A stretch of DNA of 64,000 nt. Origin: Biscogniauxia marginata. Lineage: Eukaryota > Ascomycota > Sordariomycetes > Xylariales > Xylariaceae. Positions 34,455 through 46,356 of the stretch are shown piece after piece; the stretch's first letter is position 1; each line of letters opens with the position of its first letter. The position numbers were made by a program, and so were the translations under genes. The notes under the pieces were generated by a model. That model made no database searches, was not told the origin of the DNA, and worked only from the letters and a program-made list of their open reading frames with translations. The stretch is from NCBI GenBank assembly GCA_022695795.1, contig MU404110.1, positions 186,687-250,686 on the forward strand. Direction: 5' to 3'.

Positions 34455-37400
34455 CTGACAGGTAAGAGCAAAAAAAAAGAAAGAAAAAAAACACGGGAAG
34501 TGATATCGTGTCACAATACGGGTCGTGTCTTCGGTCTTTACCTAGCAATGTTTGTGCCAGTTACGTCACTCGTGCGCTCGTGCGGCAACTAGAGGTTCGG
34601 ACCCTGATGCTAACATGGAAAACTCTGGAAAGTAGAGTGAATCATGGATCAAGGATTGTAGAAATGTCACAGGGATCCCGTACATTAGGAATGTCATTGC
34701 CTGCCTTTACCCTTAGGGTGTCACCTGTAACCTAGAAACTGGAATACAGGATCTGCGAACTGTAAGCTTCTTTATCACATGGGATTATTCGTTCTCAGCC
34801 ATGGCGTCCCGTTAGCACGGCATGTGAGACGCAGGGCGGAACTGGATGAGAGAGGCTGACGGCCATGCAAGGAACAAATACTCCAGCTGCAGCTCAACTG
34901 CAGAACAATTCCTTCGCGACGCCTGTGCGATCCCACGGGGATCGTCAACATCAACGTGGTTTGAGGTCAGTCGGTGACGCGAGTTAAACTTCTGAAAATG
35001 TGTAGGGTCATGTCGAGTTGATTTCCCTCTTGGGCCACATGCACATCGAGCCCTTGCCAAGACTCCACACTTGAAACGTTAATGGTTGATATCCGCCTGG
35101 GTATCTGCAGTGGCGTTGTCTCGACCCATGATTTGTACCGACGGGTGGTTGTTCGTTGGTGTTGGGCGGCGCTGGCGGTCAGGTACGGTGCATAACGTGC
35201 CTGACTGCAACTCGACATGATTAGGGCGGCGACCACAAATGCGGCCACGCTGCTGATGGGATTTTGACACGCTGGCCCTCCCTTGCATTATCGACGAGGT
35301 ATGATATGGTCGCACACCACATCGAATATGGGGGAGGGCGAAATCTCCCACACACATACACGCTCTTTCTCCTTGCAAACGGTGATAAGCCCGACCTGCC
35401 CGAGAACTGACCAGACCGACGGGTCAGGGCCACGGACAATTGTGACCGTGCACCTACACCCCGGCCGAACCTAAAAGAGCGTCGCTGATGATCTCGATAG
35501 GAGAGACCCGCCAAGAACAAGATGATTCCCTACAATGGAAAGAAAAAAGTCTAGTGTCGTGGGGGTTTCTCGCCCAGCACCTCCTGACGCCGACTACCTG
35601 ACAGTCTCAAAATATACTAGTGTAGACAGAAGTGCCCAGCAATGGCATGTCCGGCAGTTCAAATACGAGCTGCTAGTCGTAACCGAAGCAGAGGCACACA
35701 GAAGGCTGCCTTTAGCTATCGAATCGAGATATGTAGGTAGGAGAGGGTGTGCTACCCCCTGGCCGGCCGGCTGGCCTCTGCATGCCTCTGGTCTGGAGGA
35801 GCGCAGAGTAGTGTAATTCCTCCGCAGAGCCGCCCTTGCATCCCTGGGAAGGAAGGGGAATTTGGAAGAAAAGGGGGCTACCAAGCAAACCAGAGCGACT
35901 CGTCTGCAAGGTACGCATAAGTAGGTATTCAGCCACTTGGCCATGTGTCGAACGGTGTGAATAGGTTCCTAACCTACGACTAGACTCCTTTTCGTTTCCC
36001 CCCCTCATTGGACGCACTAAGCAGGCACTAAAGCAACCTGATGTGGGTGCGTTGCGTGATGTGGGTGGTGGGCGGGAAGTGTTGGGATATGCGTCGTTGT
36101 CGTCGAGCGGTGGTGCATTGCATGTCTCGGAGTCGCAAGATTCAAAGTGCTCTTTTGTCCTGTTCTGTTTTGGAGATGGAGCCGCGTTTACGTGTACTTG
36201 TTTTGTATCTCTATATTACCTTGTCGCAATATCGATGTATTATATCTTGCATGTATGTATCTTGGTTGTGGCTATGAGCGTGGTTATGGTTGTGCATCGA
36301 TCAGTGAGGGGTGATGGAGAGAAAAAGCACGAGAGGATTTTCTCACCTACATTTAGGTACGTACACACATTCGATTCGGTTACGTTTACGGTATTGACCT
36401 AATCTAACCTAGCACTAATATGTAGGCTACTATCGAGGTGCCTGTGAGAAAGAGAAAGAGAAGGGCTTCTAGGTATCTTCTACTCTACATTAGGTACGTA
36501 TGTAGTTTAGTACTTTAGTACGCTAATGCTAGCGCGTTCTGGTATCGTCTCCCCCACCATGAGGGGAAGCAGTCTACCTACCGGTACTGGGTAGGTACAG
36601 TACCCCTTGAGAGGTCAGGCAATTGGCAGCAAATCGTTACTGCTTTCTAGCGGGCGTTCCGCTGTAATACCCTGTAAGAAACCCTCCCGGGCGGGCGTGG
36701 TAGGTAGATCTGGCGCCTGATTAGCAGCCCGACAGCCCAGTTCGGAGGTTTGGCCGTTGGAGAATTACTGCGTACAGCACACTAGAGTCGCTAAGAGACG
36801 CACGGGGCAACTGATTGAGCAGCTGCTCGGCGGAGCTTTGGGCAACGTGTGAACAGAGAACCCAATCAGAAATCAGAAAGCAGAAAGGCAGGCACGTTAG
36901 CGAAGTGGCCTGAGCGCAGGGATCCTCGCCATGTACATATGTACCTACCCAGGCACATAATGTACCTGGACTGTACGGGGTACACGAGACTCCTCTCCCC
37001 CAATTTATCAACGCGAGCTTCGCGCCATGCACAGCAACCCTGGACGACCCCGGTCCCCTGAACAACCATTCAGATCCAACACCGTCCGTATCTTCTAGTT
37101 AGCCGGTGCCGCATGCACTCGGGTGCTGGTTCGACTGACTTTCTTTTGCATGCCAGTACCTCTCGTCCTTTCTTGTGTGCATATCTCTTTTTCCTTTTTG
37201 CTTTTCTTCCCCCCTAGTCTTGGAGGGCGAATTGGATCGTCTCGTCCAGTGAACCCGTCTCCTCGTGTCTCCCAGCAGCAGCATCCCAACTGGCACCTAG
37301 GTACATACTATATCCATCCTCCCACCCGATCGATAACGGCGCAGCGCAACGAAGGGGCCTGCATATGTGTTGATGCACTTGCATGACTGGCCAAGGTCCT

Positions 37401-38057
37401 GCACACATCAACAACTCGCGCGCACCTCTTCCCGGCGCCGGAAATACAAGGCAGTAGAAGGGAATAAAATCCAGACACACCTGGCCCTCGAAAGAAAGAA
37501 ATAAGAGAGCTAAAACAAAAAAGAAGGTGTCTTGTGGTGGCTAACAGGGTTTCGGACCACCGATCAACTTGTGTGTAACAGGACCTTTGATGCCGTCCAC
37601 CTCCCTCCCGACCCGACTTCTGATGACTACAATCTGCCTTTTTTCTTCCTCACTTTAGTCGAACGAAGCGCTCTGCGTTGGCAGCGACGATACCCCCCAT
37701 AGGCGAAGTATCGAACCATCTTGCTTGAAGTTGTTGTCGTTCTGAAGCCGAGTCTCGTCTATCACATCACACTCATCACCGCTCCTTTACTATTAATCGC
37801 TTTCCCTGCAAATATACCTGCATCGGGCACTAATACCGAATTGGCCGATTTTCAGAGACAAAGATCAGATTGACGCTGCTTAAAAAAATAATTACTTGTA
37901 TCGACCGGGCATTTCTAGCCAGCCCCTGAGGGCTCTTCCAACAACCTCAATTTAATGACATCTTGATTCTTGGGTCCCCCTAACCTACTTGTTCCTTCTT
38001 TGCGGAGGATATCAACCTTCTAGCATAGCAAAGACGCTGCCGTGGGCCTGCGATGTC

Positions 38058-41000
38058 ATGGACAACACATCGGCGCCGCTCGCGGACTACTTCTGGATCG
38101 CGGGTATCGAGTCCATATCCTACCAAGACTTCCCCATCCCCCCTACTCCCACCCAGGTCGATACCACCATTACTGAAGATGAGGAATCTGACGATGACGA
38201 ACCCGACCCGGTAGCTAGCCCATCTCACAAGCCTGCTGCTCGGCATTCTCGCCAGAACTCTAATAACAGGCTCTCAAAGGCGTCTCTCGCCAACTCCGTC
38301 CACACGCTCGAGGAGATGGACGGGAACACGAGAAGTAACAGAAGCAGTGCTACAATCCGACCCAATGCAAGCTTTGGTGCTCCTGGTCCGGAGGGGGGTC
38401 TGTTCCTCGATTTCGACTTCGACAAAGCCCTCGTCAAGTTTGCTGCCGAAAGGGAGAACTTCCTGGAAGACCTGAGCTTCTCGGCAGGTGCAAAAACCCA
38501 GGCGAGACCGCCGATGGTCAACCCGCGAGCCGAGCGAATCAAAGCCGACGAGGTGCCGAGTGGCAGGATGAGTCCGTTGAAGAGCATCAGGGGTAGCATC
38601 CGTGGTAGCATAAGGCGGAAGATCAGCTTCAAAGACATGAACAGCGTGCGCAAGCAACCATCAGCGCCTAGACCTGGTATGGCCCCATTTAACGATTTGG
38701 GCGTCGGATCTCTTCTGGACGAATTTGAGGCAGGACTACCTGCAGATCTATTCGGCCATGATTGCAAGAAACATACTGAGTTCTGTACTGACTTTTGCAA
38801 ATCAGCTTCGGTTCGGACTACCAGGAGATTGAGCAGTTATAACTCGGTCATACCTCCCCCCGAACCCCTCAACCTCGACCCTGACATGCACCCCCTCAAG
38901 CGCCGATTCGAGCCCGAACTACTAGACCGATACCCCCCTCGCGAAGCGAAGGATGATCTTGCTAGGAGAGGCAGGTTCCCTGATTACGTGCCCATGTTTG
39001 CGTTCCCCAACGATATCCAGATTGTCTCGTCGGATGAGAGGCCCAGGTCGACCTGGCATGGCTTTACGATGACGTCAGACGATAATTCTAAGATATATGG
39101 CGTAACCGTCATTGTATGGACAGCACTCACGATGGATGTAGCAGCAGATGTTGAGAGGAGGTGTGAGCAATGGAGACAAAGACACATGACTGAGGAAGAA
39201 CGGGAGCTGGCGGGCAGCCTTGGTACGCGACTTGCGGCAGAGCGAGCGCACCTATCGCAGCTTCTCGCTAAACTCCCGACAATACCTTCCGGCTCTGCTG
39301 CGCGGGATCAGCTTGACGACCAGATCAGTGCGGTAGAGGAAAAGATCAGCCTGATGACCGAGATGCTCCGGCCTCTAAGGCATGGTGCCGCGTCTAAGAT
39401 CGACGGGCTGACAGCCGGTGAGAGCGGACTATGGACGCCTCGCGCATACGGCATTCTCGGGCGGGATGTTTCAAGACTCGGCTTCTGGAAGGATTGGCTC
39501 CGAGCCGTTATTGTGCCAATGACGGATGGCGCAGTCCAGAGGGTCCCTGCAAGCTCGCCGAGAGTTGGGCGATGGCAACCGTTGGAACGTTATGTGGTCA
39601 ACCTGTGCACGGAGGCGTTCAGTCCCCTTAGTTCTAAAACCCAGGTCGAAATTGGTGTTCGAGAATTACGCCTTTACGCCCGCAAAGAAGCTCTCAACGA
39701 GCTTCCGGGGACTCGTAACACAGATCTTTATGCGCTCTTCAGGTCCCTGTCGCTCGAGAACGTCGTAACCCTATTCGAGTACGCAATGTCTGAATCCCGC
39801 ATCATCCTCCTCTCCTCGCATACTGCCATGTTGCATTTGGCTTCGCATGCCTTGGCTAGTCTGCTGTACCCCTTAAATTGGGCAAGCATTTTTATACCCA
39901 TCCTGCCGGCGAGGTTGCTGTCTGCCCTCGATGCTCCTTGCCCTTATATCGTCGGGATTGAGCGGAGATACGACAATATCCAGCTGCCAGACGATGACTA
40001 CGTCCTCGTCGACTTGGACAAAGACACCATCGACGCGACTGCGCAGCCTATTCGCCTTCCAAAGCAGATTCGGCGAAAGCTCCTTTCCCTCCTACAACAC
40101 GCTGCCCCGCATGGACTTCGATACGGTGTCACAACAGGTCCCCCGCCTTACGCTATCGAATCCTTCCCCTACGATTTTTTCTCTTGTGAGAATGGGCCAT
40201 TGTTCCACGAGAAGCCCTCGCCCAGTACCCTGGCGAAGTGGGTAGCACAGAGCTCGTCAGCCTTTGGTCAACCCGAGCCTAGGGATGCTCTGAGAGCACC
40301 CATATTCAACGCCTTTGCACATGCGAAACCGGTAGGAGCCGATCGTCCGCCTACTAGCAAATCGAACAAAACGAGCCCTCCATCTTCAGTCTCGCCCATT
40401 TCGATCAACTTTCCGCCTATGCCAACGACGCCGATCTCGAGGAGTGACTCGGGCTTTGCATTGTCAGCAACGCTGCGAGAGAAGAGATCGGGCCATTTCG
40501 ATGACAAGGGCCGTCGCAGTTCCTCATTCGGGCAGATGCCGGCCCACAGACCTAATATGCCCTTCTTGAACGGCCACCAGTCCAATCTCTCCATCTCGGC
40601 TATCTCGATCGACTCAACCTCATCTTTTGGTGGTTATGCCCCTTCTACCTATGCTCAGTCTACCATCGCCGCATCGACGATCATGCCTAATATGCTCATC
40701 CAGCCTGTACATGACACCGAGACGACAGTATGGGTCGAAGGGCACTGCTTCAATTTCAGCGAGAACGATAACTCGTCCATCTGCGCAATCTGTGATGAAC
40801 GAGCTGAGGGTGACGGTTGCTACGTCTGCTCAGGCTGTGGGACAGTTTCACATGGCCGCTGCCTCGGTTGTGTTTGCCTTGTCTGTCCAGTGGCCTTCGA
40901 TGCTGACAAAGTCAGAGCTGCATTTGTGCGTTGCCACGCAAGTTTGCTCTACACTTACCGGAAGCACTTAGGACGGCCTACCAAAGAGCAAAAGAACAAC

Positions 41001-41600
41001 GGCCAAATGTATGCTTTTGATATGAATGGGTTTATTAGGAGCTTGCCCTACGAACAACAAGAGTATGCAGGGATGATGAAGGAGACACAAGGTATGCTTC
41101 TTTTCCTTCAATTATATTTCGTATCCCCACGCTTACCAATGCCAGCTTTCAACGAATTTATCCACGAGCGGGAAATCCAGCCAGCTACCAATGCTGGTGT
41201 CCGTCTTTTCGATGAGATAATTCTAGCCAAGAAGGCTCGCGGAAAGCCTGGTCTCTCCTCCGGGCTATCTCGTCTCTCGACAATCCGAGCGTCCCACGGC
41301 GTTTCAGGTTCTATGCCTGGACTTCAAATACCTTCCAGACACTCTAAATCACAATCATACTTAACTGATTACTCAGACCATATTTGGAGAACCGCCTGTG
41401 TAGCTATCCCAAATGCCAAGTTTTCGGGTGATTATCGGTCAGTGACAACACGGATACCTGCCAGACTGGATCCTTCCCTGATGAAGGAGCCTCGTTCGAT
41501 CCAGGGAGCGCCTCGTCAGGATCATCGCAGGAAGGGTGTTTTGAGGAAACAAGTTCCCAGTATGATGGGACTTCCCACCGGTTCGCCGGTCTCGCCCTAA
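38058..41600 (+). CDS. DENN-domain protein with C1-like cysteine-rich region
   Basis: Predicted Rab guanine-nucleotide exchange factor. Start chosen at ATG 38058 (MDNTSAPLADYFWIAG) because the upstream part of the frame lacks an ATG. One intron at 41092-41145 (GTATGC donor, CCAG acceptor) gives 1162 residues. Order: uDENN core with YFWIAGIESI at the start and FPDYVPMFAFPNDIQI near 307, separated by a long Ser-rich disordered insertion that contains the repeat SIRGSIRGSIRRK; a helical, coiled-coil-like segment (~365-440); cDENN at about 511-665 (LERYVVNLCTEAFSP, SESRIILLSSHTAMLHLA, YPLNWASIFIPILP, PCPYIVGIER); dDENN after ~665; then near 892-950 a Cys/His cluster with CAIC, CYVCSGCG, HGRCLGC and CLVC that fits a C1-like or RING-like zinc fold. 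The tail is Ser/Arg-rich. The intron is a multiple of three without a stop. It converges with YME2. Confidence 0.9.
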   Translation: MDNTSAPLADYFWIAGIESISYQDFPIPPTPTQVDTTITEDEESDDDEPDPVASPSHKPAARHSRQNSNNRLSKASLANSVHTLEEMDGNTRSNRSSATIRPNASFGAPGPEGGLFLDFDFDKALVKFAAERENFLEDLSFSAGAKTQARPPMVNPRAERIKADEVPSGRMSPLKSIRGSIRGSIRRKISFKDMNSVRKQPSAPRPGMAPFNDLGVGSLLDEFEAGLPADLFGHDCKKHTEFCTDFCKSASVRTTRRLSSYNSVIPPPEPLNLDPDMHPLKRRFEPELLDRYPPREAKDDLARRGRFPDYVPMFAFPNDIQIVSSDERPRSTWHGFTMTSDDNSKIYGVTVIVWTALTMDVAADVERRCEQWRQRHMTEEERELAGSLGTRLAAERAHLSQLLAKLPTIPSGSAARDQLDDQISAVEEKISLMTEMLRPLRHGAASKIDGLTAGESGLWTPRAYGILGRDVSRLGFWKDWLRAVIVPMTDGAVQRVPASSPRVGRWQPLERYVVNLCTEAFSPLSSKTQVEIGVRELRLYARKEALNELPGTRNTDLYALFRSLSLENVVTLFEYAMSESRIILLSSHTAMLHLASHALASLLYPLNWASIFIPILPARLLSALDAPCPYIVGIERRYDNIQLPDDDYVLVDLDKDTIDATAQPIRLPKQIRRKLLSLLQHAAPHGLRYGVTTGPPPYAIESFPYDFFSCENGPLFHEKPSPSTLAKWVAQSSSAFGQPEPRDALRAPIFNAFAHAKPVGADRPPTSKSNKTSPPSSVSPISINFPPMPTTPISRSDSGFALSATLREKRSGHFDDKGRRSSSFGQMPAHRPNMPFLNGHQSNLSISAISIDSTSSFGGYAPSTYAQSTIAASTIMPNMLIQPVHDTETTVWVEGHCFNFSENDNSSICAICDERAEGDGCYVCSGCGTVSHGRCLGCVCLVCPVAFDADKVRAAFVRCHASLLYTYRKHLGRPTKEQKNNGQMYAFDMNGFIRSLPYEQQEYAGMMKETQGMLLFLQLYFVSPRLPMPAFNEFIHEREIQPATNAGVRLFDEIILAKKARGKPGLSSGLSRLSTIRASHGVSGSMPGLQIPSRHSKSQSYLTDYSDHIWRTACVAIPNAKFSGDYRSVTTRIPARLDPSLMKEPRSIQGAPRQDHRRKGVLRKQVPSMMGLPTGSPVSP

Positions 41601-42982
41601 AGATCGGGTTGAAGGAAATGGATGTCGGATGACACCTAGCACACAAGGAAAAGTTCGACAATGACTTACTTGCATCCCCTCCCCCCTTGAAAATGTACGA
41701 GTAGAATGGAATACAGGAGAGAAGTGCTAGCCTCTACCGGGCACTGCTCATGTACAATAATCATGTTGGAGATATTAGTGAATACGTGGGAGGAAACGTA
41801 TGCGGTGGCTTTGAACTAAAGATAGCTCGGTTGCCCATCTCTTTTTTTTAAATGGGACACGCGAGCTCGGGTTGGAGATAGTAACTAATTGGGAGGCTTT
41901 ACCACATATCTACACACTCACACACACACACACATACACGCACAAAATCCGAGGAGGAGCAATCATTGATTGCATGGGGAAAGAAAAGAAAGAAGAAAAA
42001 GTAGAAGGGAGGGACTGAATCTAGGTAGCCTACCTTAATTGCCCCCAGTTTGGGCCCTCGAAAAGCTCTGAATAAAATAATGAGGGTGTGATCAAAATGC
42101 AGATTTGGGTGTGAGAGACTATTCATTGAGATTATCAAAGGTGATTATTATTGCTATTGATGTCCTTTTTTTTCTTTTCTTTTTTTTGTTAAATCTTTCG
42201 CAATTAATATGGATGGAATTATACGCGAGAAGAACAGGGGGAACTTCAGAATCTCACGAGAGAGGAAGTGGAAAGAGAAAGAATAGAGATATCTTCTGCC
42301 GAACTTATTTAGCCTCACGTACGAAGTACAATTCAGTCTACGGACGTAGTCCCAGTATATTATTACCTCGTCATGTGGCCTCTACACATAATGAGTGTAC
42401 GTATGGATACGTCTTAGAACGTACCGAATTGTTCTGTCGTTTCTTCAAAGAGCAGCAGTAGAACCTAGATCTGGTGATGATGCTCACTTTCCTGAGAAGG
42501 CTTCCACCTGCTGTATAAGGGAGATTGGTTACGTAGAAAGGTGGATAGATAGATAGATACCCGGTGAAGTAAGTTCCAGAATGAGTGCACACCTAACTAA
42601 GGTCAACCCTCTTTACCATGCCCGGACTCGTGTTATACTTCTCAGCTCTTTTCACCGTAAACTTAGGTTACGTATGCAGTCACATAACATCCTTACCCGC
42701 AATGCCTAATCATAAATATGCGAGCTCCTAATCTTGTCTATAATGAGCTGGGTATCTACATACATCTATGCCTGCATGTGCAAAAGTGCCAACATATACA
42801 CACCATCACCTTCTAACTCGCTCGCTCAAAAAGCATTCGTGACTTCGTGTCATGTGTCGTATCAGCCATTCAGCCATTTATAGCCTAAGCAAAACCTATT
42901 TTTATCATAGCCCTGCCCTCCTTTTTTTGTAGATTAAACCTCACTACACCTTACCCCCCCTATTTCTTTTACACACTCTCAG
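41601..42982. other. Convergent spacer between DENN gene and YME2
   Basis: About 1.4 kb. It contains a (CA)n microsatellite at 41912-41938, T-rich stretches near 42160-42190 and a (GATA)n-like run near 42544-42560. No gene is seen; probably the two 3' UTRs and spacer. Confidence 0.55.
41912..41938 (+). repeat. (CA)n microsatellite
   Basis: Imperfect ACAC dinucleotide run with one T interruption. Confidence 0.8.
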
Positions 42983-45597
42983 TTAATACTCTTTCGAGAG
43001 CAGCTTCTTCAGCCCAGCCATCTCCCTCTCATACCCCTCGACCTTCTTCTGCGCGGTCTCGAGCTTGGAAAGCAGATATGTCACGCGGGGGGCTGTCTGC
43101 GCCGGCTGTCTCGGTAGCGCGCCCAGAACCGCAAGCTCGTTTTCGGCCTTGTCGATGTTCTTGGCCTCGATCTTCACTAGCTCCATCAATACCGCGAGAT
43201 CCATCTTAGCGGCGAAGACCGGGTCTCCTGCCAGCAGGCGGAATGCTGCGTGGTAGACGGGTCTTCCTGGCGCGATTTTCTGGGGGCGGCCGCGGCTGGT
43301 GGCGACGGTGATGAGCTCGGTGCTAGCGAGACCCTCAAGGGCCGACTCGCCATCGGGGGCGCTTGTCGACAACGCGAAAGTGGGTGAGAGGAGCACCTCA
43401 TTGTAGCGGAGGCTTTCTCTAGAAGAGAGCGCCTTCACGAGGTACCATGCTTGTTCGACTGACCACTTGTGATCGTCGGCCGTCGTCGTCTTGCCCGGTA
43501 GCAGGAACATCCTGAGGATCTCGGAGGCAGACTGCTCTGTGATATCAGCCACAGCCTGCTTAGGCGTCTGGCCAGTCTTGAGGCGTCGTGCGAAGAAGTC
43601 GAGGTCAGTCAGTCGTCCACCGAGCGTACCGATGCATTCGTCAAGCTCTGTCAAGTCTACTTTAGGCTTTGGCTTTTGCGCCTTCTTTGCACCCGAGCCA
43701 GTGGGTTTTTTAGGCTCCGTGTCATTAGCGACATGGCTCAAGACAAACCGTTTAGCTACTTCAGGCGAGAGATCACTAAGCGAGGCGTGACGGAAGACAC
43801 GGTCCGGAAGAGACTTGGAGAGCGACTTGGAATAGGAGGTATCGTCGGTGAGGAAAATGACGTGTGCAACATTGGACTGGACGAGAGCGGCAGCCCATTC
43901 AGCAATCTTTTCGTAGACAATAGCATTCGCGTCATTCTTGTACAGAAAATTGTCAATGACTACCACAGCTCGCCTCTCCGGATGCGACTCGAGGTATGCA
44001 TCGTCAGGTAAAGAGGCATCGCTGTCAGTCTTATGACGGCCAGACACATCAATATCCTGGATAGCACCGGCTGCTGTATGTAGGATCTTCTGTACCTGAG
44101 ACTCTAGGGTCTCCGAGAAGCCTGCTTTGACACCGGTGGTACTCTGGACAGCGAGATCTACCAGGCTACTTATGCTATTCGCCCAAGAGAAGACCGGGCG
44201 GTAGCCCACCGCGGCTGCCAGCTTCCCAATTGTTGCGGATTCGCCTCTAGCTTCCGCTATTGGCTTGCAATCGAGAACCAAAACGTTGCCTCTTCCCTTC
44301 AGAGCTTGGTCCAAGACCAATTCCTTCTTGCCAGAGCCTCGTGGGCCCTGGACGACGATGAAAGTCTCGGCCGTCTCCATCAGCCATCTCTGCATTTGGT
44401 CAATCAAGTCCTTCCGGTGGGTCCAGATGGCCTCCAGGCCTGCTTGGTCTGCCTTATTTTGCCTGAAGGTAAAGATATCGGAGATATCGGAAGTCTGTTG
44501 TCGAAGCCATCTATATACGCTGCTATTACTCAAGCGGTATTTGCCCGAGATGTGGGCTTTCACGAAGAACGACCGGATGGGGTCGAATATGACGACGGTA
44601 ACACCAGTGAGGAGCGCAACTAGGATGGGGATAACAATCCTTGGATGGCCCGTAATCCAACTCCAGAAACGGCGAGTGCTTACTTTTTCTTCGTAAGACA
44701 TGCGGAACTTGGTCCCTGATTTGCCGCCTCCGAGCTCCTCGGGGACAACAAACCCGTGCAGGCAGTTCCGCGCCATGATGGCATCTCTCGCGAAGGCAAA
44801 GTCAACATAGGCAAACTTGGGAAGGACCTTAGAGTCCCACGGCTGCGAGGTGATCTCAGCGATCTTGCCGTAGCGGCGGAACAGGGTGTATAGCGTCTCC
44901 TGGGACAGCTCGAACGCCTCCTCGCCGGGATTCTTGGGGACGAACTCGACCCGCACTCGACTGCTGGGGAATCTATGCAAGTCTTCCAACCAGGGAACTC
45001 CCTGGACCAAGCCAGCGTGGACGCCCCGGAACGGGCTAAAGAAGGGCTTCACGGGACTCTCTTGCAGATGCGTAGACACGGCATCTTCGACCTCTTTGGC
45101 AGGCAGGTTCGGGGGGTGGGTGAATTTCACGAATGCGCCACCGTCCTTGATCCGGGGGAGAATCTCGGTGACTTTCACCGGCACCTCCTTGGGTATGGCA
45201 CGCTTGACTAGATTGATGGGGTTTGTAATGCCCAGGGTCGAGTTCTCGAAGCGGTTCATGAGCTCTGATAGGTCTTGGTCGGGGCTCCTCCACGGCGCTC
45301 GGAGCAAGCCAGACAACTTGAGAGGGAACAGATCTGCCGCGGGCTCATGTCAGCGATAAGACGTTACGTTTCAGCGACGAGCCGGGGGCATATTGGTTCC
45401 GTACTGTCAAGCCATAGAATCGACTCGTTAGGTGCGGCTTCTATGTGACCAGACTTGTCTTTGTATCCCTTGCTCGATTTCCATCTTTCTTGGCGTTGAA
45501 GCTGTGTGAGGACGACTAGAGGACGACGGGTGAGGGTGCCGCGAGCTCTCAGGCCGGCTAAGGCCTCTGGGCCGAGCCCGATGTGTCTTGGGATCAT
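42983..45597 (-). CDS. YME2: Mitochondrial escape protein 2 / RNA12 (YME2)
   Basis: Mitochondrial inner-membrane protein that maintains mtDNA nucleoid structure and number. Exons 45597-45405 and 45333-42983 (71-nt intron) give 847 residues. N-terminus: Arg-rich presequence (GLRARGTLTRRPLVVLTQLQ) followed by SILWLDN at the splice join. An RRM-like domain runs over about residues 188-262 (RVRVEFVPKN, YGKIAEI, PKFAYVDFAFARDAI). One transmembrane segment lies around 292-315 (RIVIPILVALLTGVTVVIF). Then comes the intermembrane-space RNA12/AAA-like domain with P-loop GPRGSGKKE near 390 and VVVIDNF as the Walker B-like strand. The C-terminus is a coiled coil (KLETAQKKVEGYEREMAGLK). Length and layout equal yeast Yme2. 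Divergent from EMI1, another mitochondrial gene, over a 759-bp shared upstream region. Confidence 0.95.
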
Positions 45598-46356
45598 CGT
45601 CTCGCGAGTTGAAAAACCATCTCCATGCCTATTTGGGAGCTGGAGAGGAAAGGGGGGGTGTATACTTGAATTTTTTCGAAAGTGGCTGCTGCATGTCTAA
45701 CAAAATAGTGTAGGGTACATGCGCACAGCTCCAGCTTCACGTACCCCTCGAATGCCAATGAGGTCATTAGAACGATGCCAAGCATTGCTAGCTTCAAGAC
45801 TATAAGGGTAAGGTTGACGGATTAATCCGTCCAAGCTAAGCCACATAAGACCTAGGTAATCAAGCCTCACGTTCTTTCCCGTCTTTTTTTCTTTTTTTCC
45901 CCTCTGATAGACTCGGAAGGTTCCATTGGAAATTGCATATTATCTATCGCGTGACTTGCATGCCAAACAGAGGAAGGCACTTCTATCAGATATCCCCCCC
46001 GTAGTTCCCTCTTTCTCCTCTTCTCCAAAGGGAGGGAAGAGGCAATTAGGTTGAAGAGGAAAAGCTTCCCCCCTCACTTCCCAAGGCGACGATCAAATCA
46101 CGAGAGAGGGAGAGTCGATTACTTCACCTCTACCCCACGTCCGTCTCATCGGATATATTCCCCCCCGCACTCAAAGCTCCTTATCTAAGTCTTTCTTCTA
46201 CCTCGGCTGCTGCCATTGTTCGCCATTGCCCGAGTCTTTGCCATTCTCTCTTGCCTACCTACCTATCTATCCAACCCAATCGAGGCTGCTTCTCATCAGG
46301 TAGTCATCTCAAGTTCACACGACGATAAAGAAAATAATAAAAACTATACCGGCAAC
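45598..46356. promoter_or_regulatory. Divergent promoter region of YME2 and EMI1
   Basis: Contains T/C-rich tracts (45880-45905, 45995-46025) and the probable EMI1 leader. The open frame continues upstream of the chosen EMI1 start to 46216, but that part is CT/AT-rich and reads like a leader. Confidence 0.4.

Larger units (their letters stand above)
31863..38057. other. 6.2-kb stretch without a secure gene
   Basis: The longest gap in the window. It holds a GA microsatellite at 31861-31876, (TACC)n at 32747-32780, G/C-runs near 32930-32980, a 26-bp perfect palindrome (33701-33726), a possible minus-strand exon (34297-34454), several GGTACC words, and a T/C-rich stretch leading into the DENN gene (37480-38050) that is probably its promoter and 5' UTR. 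Other open frames are short and overlap in several frames. Confidence 0.5.

Noticed and set aside
35221..36017. Several ~100-codon frames around 35-36 kb
   Set aside because: Overlap in three or more frames with biased Arg/Ser/Thr composition; no recognisable product.
36898..36935. tRNA-like A-box (TTAGCGAAGTGGCCTGAGCG)
   Set aside because: No B-box GGTTCGA at proper distance and no acceptor-stem pairing.
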